Shown in pieces: positions 26,777 to 30,793 of a stretch of DNA of 30,793 nucleotides. The DNA is from a virus: IMG/VR virus record IMGVR_UViG_3300032293_000941, positions 1 through 30,793 of that record; one strand, written 5' to 3'. The notes under the pieces were generated by a model. The model made no database searches. It saw only the letters and a list, made by a program, of their open reading frames with translations, and had not been told where the DNA came from. Positions within the stretch are counted from its first letter, which is position 1, and each line of letters opens with the position of its first letter. A program made the position numbers and the translations under genes.

Positions 26777-27994
26777 ATGACGCCAAAGATTGAACAGGTC
26801 GCAGTTGCAGATATCATCCCTTACGCCTCAAACTCTCGTACCCATTCTGATGCACAGATCGCACAGATTGCTGCAAGCATCCGAGAGTTTGGCTGGACGA
26901 ACCCGATCCTCATTGATGGCTATAATGGGCTGATCGCTGGCCACGGGCGGCTGTTGGCGGCGCGTAAGCTGGGCATGGGGGAAGTGCCGGCTATCGTCCT
27001 CGATCACCTTAGCAAGGCCCAGCAGCGCGCCTTGGTGATTGCGGATAACCAACTGGCGCTAAGTGCCGGGTGGGACATTGATATGCTGAAGGCTGAGATC
27101 GAGGATCTTAAGCTGGATGGATTTGATCTGGAACTGCTGGGATTTGATGATAAGTTCCTTGATGGGCTGTTAGAGCCAGAGCCGACCGAAGGGCTGACCG
27201 ATGAGGATGCGGTGCCAGAGGCGCCGGCGATTCCGGTAACGGTGGAAGGTGATGTTTGGGTGCTGGGCAATCACCGGCTTATGTGCGGGGATAGCACTAG
27301 CATTGATGCGTTGCAGACGCTCACTGGCGGTGCCTTGGTGGACATATGGCTCACTGATCCGCCTTACAACGTGGCGTATGAGGGCGGCACTAAAGAGAAG
27401 CTGACCATCCAAAACGATAGCATGGGTGACGACGATTTTCGTCAGTTTCTGCGCGATGCCTATTCCGCTGCCGACGCTGTCATGAAACCGGGTGCCGTGT
27501 TTTATATCTGGCACGCAGACTCGGAAGGTTACAATTTTAGGGGTGCCGCTCAGGACATAGGATGGAAAGTGCGTCAATGCCTAATTTGGCGCAAATCATC
27601 GCTGGTCATGGGACGCCAGGATTATCATTGGCAGCATGAGCCTTGCCTTTACGGTTGGAAGGAAGGTGCTGCTCACCTTTGGGCATCTGACCGCAAACAA
27701 ACCACAATCCTTGAGTTTAACAAGCCTTCGCGGAATGGTGAGCACCCGACCATGAAGCCAGTGGAGTTGTTTGAATATCAGCTGCTGAACAACACTAAGG
27801 GTGCGGACATTGTCCTCGATTCGTTTGGTGGATCAGGCACAACGATAATTGCAGCCGAGAAGCACGGTCGCCACGCACGTCTCATGGAACTCGACCCAAA
27901 ATACTGTGACGTAATTATCAAACGTTGGCAGGACTTCACCGGCCAGCAAGCCGTCCACGCTGAGACTGGGGAGGCGTTCGATGCCTCACGTTAA
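26777..27994 (+). CDS. ParB-domain DNA methyltransferase (N6-adenine or N4-cytosine)
   Basis: A 405-residue protein from ATG 26777; a longer frame to 26630 is not favoured because the N-terminal ParB strand begins just after this ATG. Residues 1-90 are a ParB/Srx-like domain (VADIIPYASNSRTHSDAQIA, GLIAGHGRLLAARKLGM). The methyltransferase domain has DPPYN (motif IV, 194-198), HPTMKP (323-328) and FGGSGT (motif I, 350-355). Motif IV before motif I marks a beta-class enzyme. It would modify phage or host DNA, perhaps protecting the phage from restriction or marking DNA for replication or packaging. It sits directly before the terminases and overlaps TerS by 14 bases. Confidence 0.9.
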   Translation: MTPKIEQVAVADIIPYASNSRTHSDAQIAQIAASIREFGWTNPILIDGYNGLIAGHGRLLAARKLGMGEVPAIVLDHLSKAQQRALVIADNQLALSAGWDIDMLKAEIEDLKLDGFDLELLGFDDKFLDGLLEPEPTEGLTDEDAVPEAPAIPVTVEGDVWVLGNHRLMCGDSTSIDALQTLTGGALVDIWLTDPPYNVAYEGGTKEKLTIQNDSMGDDDFRQFLRDAYSAADAVMKPGAVFYIWHADSEGYNFRGAAQDIGWKVRQCLIWRKSSLVMGRQDYHWQHEPCLYGWKEGAAHLWASDRKQTTILEFNKPSRNGEHPTMKPVELFEYQLLNNTKGADIVLDSFGGSGTTIIAAEKHGRHARLMELDPKYCDVIIKRWQDFTGQQAVHAETGEAFDASR

Positions 27995-28406
27995 TCTCAC
28001 CGCAAAGCAGGAAGCGTTCTGCCAAGGCATCGCTGATGGGATGGGGCAGGCCGACGCTTATCGGCGCGCTTATGATGCGGAAGGCATGAAGGACAACAGC
28101 GTTTACCCGAAAGCGTCCGAGTTGATGAAAAACGGCAAGGTCGCGGCAAGAATTGCCGAACTGCGCTCTGCCGTACAAGAAAAGCAACTTTGGTCGCGGG
28201 AAATGTCGGTCAAGGCGCTAGTGCAAGCGTTCCGTGAAGGCACGGGATCGGTGAAGGTTGCAGCGGTTAGAGAACTTAACGCGATGCATGGCTACAATGA
28301 ACCGGCCAAGTTGGCGATCAACGCGCAAGTTGGCGCGGCCTCGCCGGAGATCATGGCGGAATTGACCCAGGCGCTGCTGAGCGCGGCGAAGGGTGGCGAG
28401 AAATAA
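27981..28406 (+). CDS. terS: Terminase small subunit
   Basis: A 141-residue protein that recognises phage DNA for packaging. The N-terminal HTH region has LTAKQEAFCQGIADGMGQAD, AYRRAYDAEGMK and ASELMKNGKVAARIAELRS, typical of the Terminase_2 / Xre-like small subunit. The central oligomerisation helix region and a short C-terminus for the large subunit follow. The start is ATG 27981, with GGGGAGG upstream inside the methyltransferase end. The large subunit gene begins before its stop. Length is normal for the family. Confidence 0.85.
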   Translation: MPHVNLTAKQEAFCQGIADGMGQADAYRRAYDAEGMKDNSVYPKASELMKNGKVAARIAELRSAVQEKQLWSREMSVKALVQAFREGTGSVKVAAVRELNAMHGYNEPAKLAINAQVGAASPEIMAELTQALLSAAKGGEK

Positions 28407-29871
28407 AACCGTGAACGCGCCATTCATCCCGCCCAAGATGGACGCCCGGCAGGCCGCGTTCCTGCTATGGCAGCGCGACTGGGCGGCGACTGCGCGACCT
28501 AACCAGATACCCGACTTGGTCGCCCCCGACGGCTTCGTTGAGATGGGCTTCATGGCAGGTCGCGGTTATGGCAAAACTCGCGTGGGTGCCGAGTGGGTCG
28601 CGCGTCAGGTCTATCTCGACCCGTTAGGCTTTGACAGCGCCGTTATAGCACCCACCTATCAGGACGTGAAGTTCACGTGCTTCGAAGGCGAGAGCGGCCT
28701 GCTGTCCGTCATCCCGCCAGAGCTGATCAAGGCGTACAACAAGTCGGATCTCGTCATCGAGATGTACAACGTCACCGGCGGTGTCAGCTCGATCCGAGGC
28801 TTCACGGCCGAGAAGCCCGAGCGTTTGCGGGGCCCACAAAACGCACGGCTGTGGTGTGATGAATTGGCGGCCTGGCAGTACGACGACGTGTGGGACATGG
28901 CGATGCTCGGATTGCGGCTGGGCCAGAAGCCGCAGGTGCTGTGGACGACGACGCCCAAGCCGCGCGATCTGGTGCGCAAGCTGACCGCGCCGAAAAAGGG
29001 CCGCGTGATCGTCACCGGCTCAACCTACGACAACCGCGCCAACCTGCCCGACGTGTTCTTTGACCAGTTGTCGCAGTACGAGGGCACGACGATCGGCCGG
29101 CAGGAGCTGTACGGCGAGCTGATCAACCCGGAGGAGAGCGGCATCGTCAAGCGCAGCCACTTCCGCCTGTGGCCGCACGACAAGCCTCTGCCGCGCTTCG
29201 AGCTGGTGGTGATGAGCCTCGACACGGCGTTCACCGAGGCTACCACCGACAAGCGATCGGGCGATGCCGACCCCACGGCTTGCACGGTCTGGGGTGTCTT
29301 CCAGCACGAGAAGCGGGCCAATGTCATGCTACTCGACTGCTGGGACGAGCGGTTGGGGCTCCCGGATCTTTTGCGTCGTGTCCGCAAAGAAATGGGGGTT
29401 GCATATGGTGACGATGATGACTCGGCCCTAGTGAAGCCGCTGTTCGGGTCAAGCAAGCCGCTCACGTCCGGCCGCAAGCCGGACATCTTGCTGATCGAGG
29501 ACAAGGGTTCAGGCATCTCACTGCGCCAGATGCTGGAGCGCGAGCGCATCGAGGCCTACGCCTACAACCCCGGCCGCGCCGACAAGCTGACGCGGTTGCA
29601 CATCGTGTCGCCCATCTTTGCACGCCGCATGGTCTGGCTGCCCGAAAGCGCCAAACATCCCGGCCGCCCGCGCAACTGGGTTGATCCGATGCTGACGCAA
29701 TTGTGCAGCTACACCGGGCCGGGCAGCGTCAAGCATGACGACTATGTCGACTCGACCAGCCAGGCGCTGCGCTTGATGATGGACAAGCGTCTGCTCGATA
29801 GTGTACAGGCCAAAAAAGATGAACCGTCTGGGCCTCCGCCTAAGCCGGTGCGCAATCCGTACGCTAGTTGA
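28393..29871 (+). CDS. terL: Terminase large subunit (packaging ATPase/nuclease)
   Basis: About 492 residues from GTG 28393; a GTG at 28411 is an alternative start. ATPase: deviant Walker A GRGYGKT (56-62), Walker B LWCDE (153-157), and coupling motif WTTTPKP (184-190). RNase H-like nuclease: Asp277 in VVMSLDTAF, Glu369/Asp370 in LLIEDKGSG, and Asp449/450/453 in KHDDYVDS. All catalytic elements are present. It translocates DNA into the procapsid and cuts concatemers. Its terminal overlap with TerS and the portal gene 11 bases downstream follow standard packaging-module order. The C-terminal tail (PPPKPVRNPYAS) may touch the portal. Confidence 0.94.
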   Translation: MARNKTVNAPFIPPKMDARQAAFLLWQRDWAATARPNQIPDLVAPDGFVEMGFMAGRGYGKTRVGAEWVARQVYLDPLGFDSAVIAPTYQDVKFTCFEGESGLLSVIPPELIKAYNKSDLVIEMYNVTGGVSSIRGFTAEKPERLRGPQNARLWCDELAAWQYDDVWDMAMLGLRLGQKPQVLWTTTPKPRDLVRKLTAPKKGRVIVTGSTYDNRANLPDVFFDQLSQYEGTTIGRQELYGELINPEESGIVKRSHFRLWPHDKPLPRFELVVMSLDTAFTEATTDKRSGDADPTACTVWGVFQHEKRANVMLLDCWDERLGLPDLLRRVRKEMGVAYGDDDDSALVKPLFGSSKPLTSGRKPDILLIEDKGSGISLRQMLERERIEAYAYNPGRADKLTRLHIVSPIFARRMVWLPESAKHPGRPRNWVDPMLTQLCSYTGPGSVKHDDYVDSTSQALRLMMDKRLLDSVQAKKDEPSGPPPKPVRNPYAS

Positions 29872-29882
29872 TTGGAGCGGGC

Positions 29883-30793
29883 ATGGAAGACGATGACGAT
29901 CTGCCCGAGACCGAAGTCGTTGATCTTGGCGACGAGGACGATGACGACGGTGTGATCGACACGCCAGACGGCGGCGCCATCGTGCGGCTCGATGACGATG
30001 AGGGCGACCCGCGCTCCGAAGACTTCTACGCCAACCTCGCGATCGACATGTCTGACAGCGAGTTGTCGGACATTGCGCAGACGTTCCTCGACCTGATCGG
30101 CAAAGACAAGGAAGCGCGCAAGAAACGGGACGAACAGTACGAAGAGGGCTTGCGCCGCACCGGCCTGGGCGATGACGCACCCGGCGGCGCGCAGTTCAAC
30201 GGCGCGACCAAGGTCGTCCACCCGATGCTGACCGAGGCGTGCGTCGACTTCGCCTCACGCGCCATCAAGGAGCTGTTCCCGCCGCAGGGTCCGGTCAAGG
30301 ATCTGATCGTCGGCAACGTGTCCGGCGACAAGGTCAAGAAAGCCAAACGCAAGACCGAGTTCATGAACTGGCAGCTCACGGTGCAGGCGACGGAGTTCCG
30401 CGCCGAGCTGGAACAGTTGCTCACTCAGGTGCCGCTGGGCGGCGCGCAGTACATGAAGGTCACTTGGAACGAGGCGCGCAACCGGCCGGAGTTTTTGTTT
30501 GTCGCGATCGACGACATGTATTTGCCGTTTGCGGCGACGAACTTCTACACGGCGCAGCGCAAGACGCACGTCCAGTATCTGACCACGATCGACTACCAGC
30601 GCCGCGTCAAGAGCGGCATGTACCGCGACGTGGATATCGGCCCCGTCAGCATGGAGCCCGACTTCAGCGTCGCCGAGAAGGCAAACAACAAAATCGAAGG
30701 CCGCAACGAGACATCCTACAACGAGGATGGGCTGCGCACAATCTACGAGATCTACACGGTCGCCGACATCGAGGGCGACGAGCTGCTGCCGTA
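29883..30793 (+). CDS. Portal protein, N-terminal part (cut by window end)
   Basis: An open frame of 303 codons without a stop runs off the window. The first 45 residues are extremely acidic (MEDDDDLPETEVVDLGDEDD). Portal-type features follow: QYEEGLRRTGLGDDAPGGAQ, KVVHPMLTEACVDFASRAI, KELFPPQGPVKDLIVG, a helix with RKTEFMNWQLTV, then the wing region (AIDDMYLPFAATNFYTAQRK, THVQYLTTIDYQRRV). This matches podovirus-type portal proteins, which form the dodecameric DNA channel. The acidic N-terminus is unusual and could face the DNA or the adaptor. The missing C-terminal half is outside this window. Confidence 0.82.
   Translation, partial: MEDDDDLPETEVVDLGDEDDDDGVIDTPDGGAIVRLDDDEGDPRSEDFYANLAIDMSDSELSDIAQTFLDLIGKDKEARKKRDEQYEEGLRRTGLGDDAPGGAQFNGATKVVHPMLTEACVDFASRAIKELFPPQGPVKDLIVGNVSGDKVKKAKRKTEFMNWQLTVQATEFRAELEQLLTQVPLGGAQYMKVTWNEARNRPEFLFVAIDDMYLPFAATNFYTAQRKTHVQYLTTIDYQRRVKSGMYRDVDIGPVSMEPDFSVAEKANNKIEGRNETSYNEDGLRTIYEIYTVADIEGDELLP

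Noticed and set aside
1-30793. tRNA or rRNA genes, integrase and attachment sites
   Set aside because: No cloverleaf, rRNA-like or recombinase catalytic motifs were noticed on reading both strands; absence by eye is not proof.

Overview
This 30.8 kb window is a GC-rich bacteriophage genome segment with almost no spare DNA. Most genes are joined by stop/start overlaps (ATGA, GTGA, TGATG, TAATG). I recognise a small and a large terminase, a portal protein, an adaptor of the podovirus SU10 type, a P22 gp10-like beta-propeller tail protein, a GH19 endolysin, and a long series of large Ala/Gly/Gln-rich probable ejection proteins. I see no contractile sheath, tape measure, integrase, DNA polymerase, tRNA, rRNA or CRISPR array. 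The best reading is a podovirus-like phage of a GC-rich proteobacterium. An alphaproteobacterial host is only a guess, and the lifestyle cannot be decided from this window.

Layout. (1) 1-1834, rightward: small membrane and coiled-coil proteins around a GH19 endolysin (lysis cassette). (2) 1844-5559: adaptor, tail-fibre-like protein, beta-propeller tail protein and a small conserved protein. (3) 5559-14484: seven probable internal/ejection proteins. Two of them share a paralogous delivery-like module but differ at their C-termini. (4) 14481-19004, leftward: about 19 very small genes, including two paralogous HTH regulators. Three promoter-like sites (P1-P3) and five copies of a GC hairpin just upstream of start codons lie among them. 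(5) 19081-24086, leftward: a recombination and DNA-processing operon (VRR-NUC nuclease, SF2 helicase, Cas4-like Fe-S nuclease, DUF669 SSB-like protein, Sak4-like ATPase). (6) 24087-24204: a divergent control region with a self-symmetric promoter. (7) 24205-30793, rightward: HTH regulator, Toprim primase-helicase, an iteron/hairpin non-coding region (candidate origin), ParB-methyltransferase, terminases and portal, which is cut by the window end.

How it fits together. The site at 24142-24171 probably starts the leftward recombination operon and the rightward replication operon. Rightward transcription continues into packaging and structural genes. The portal at the right end and the adaptor near the left end suggest that, on the full genome, capsid genes lie between the two window ends. 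The rightward late genes and the leftward accessory genes meet tail to tail at 14481-14484. There the two stop codons share a CTAG palindrome, and the two last genes are paralogues of each other.

The most unusual features are the repeated hairpin/start-site cassettes, the duplicated promoter sequence (P2/P3), the inverted paralogue pair at the convergent junction, and the modular ejection proteins, one with an effector-like C-terminal domain. All functions are read by eye from sequence; no database search was run.
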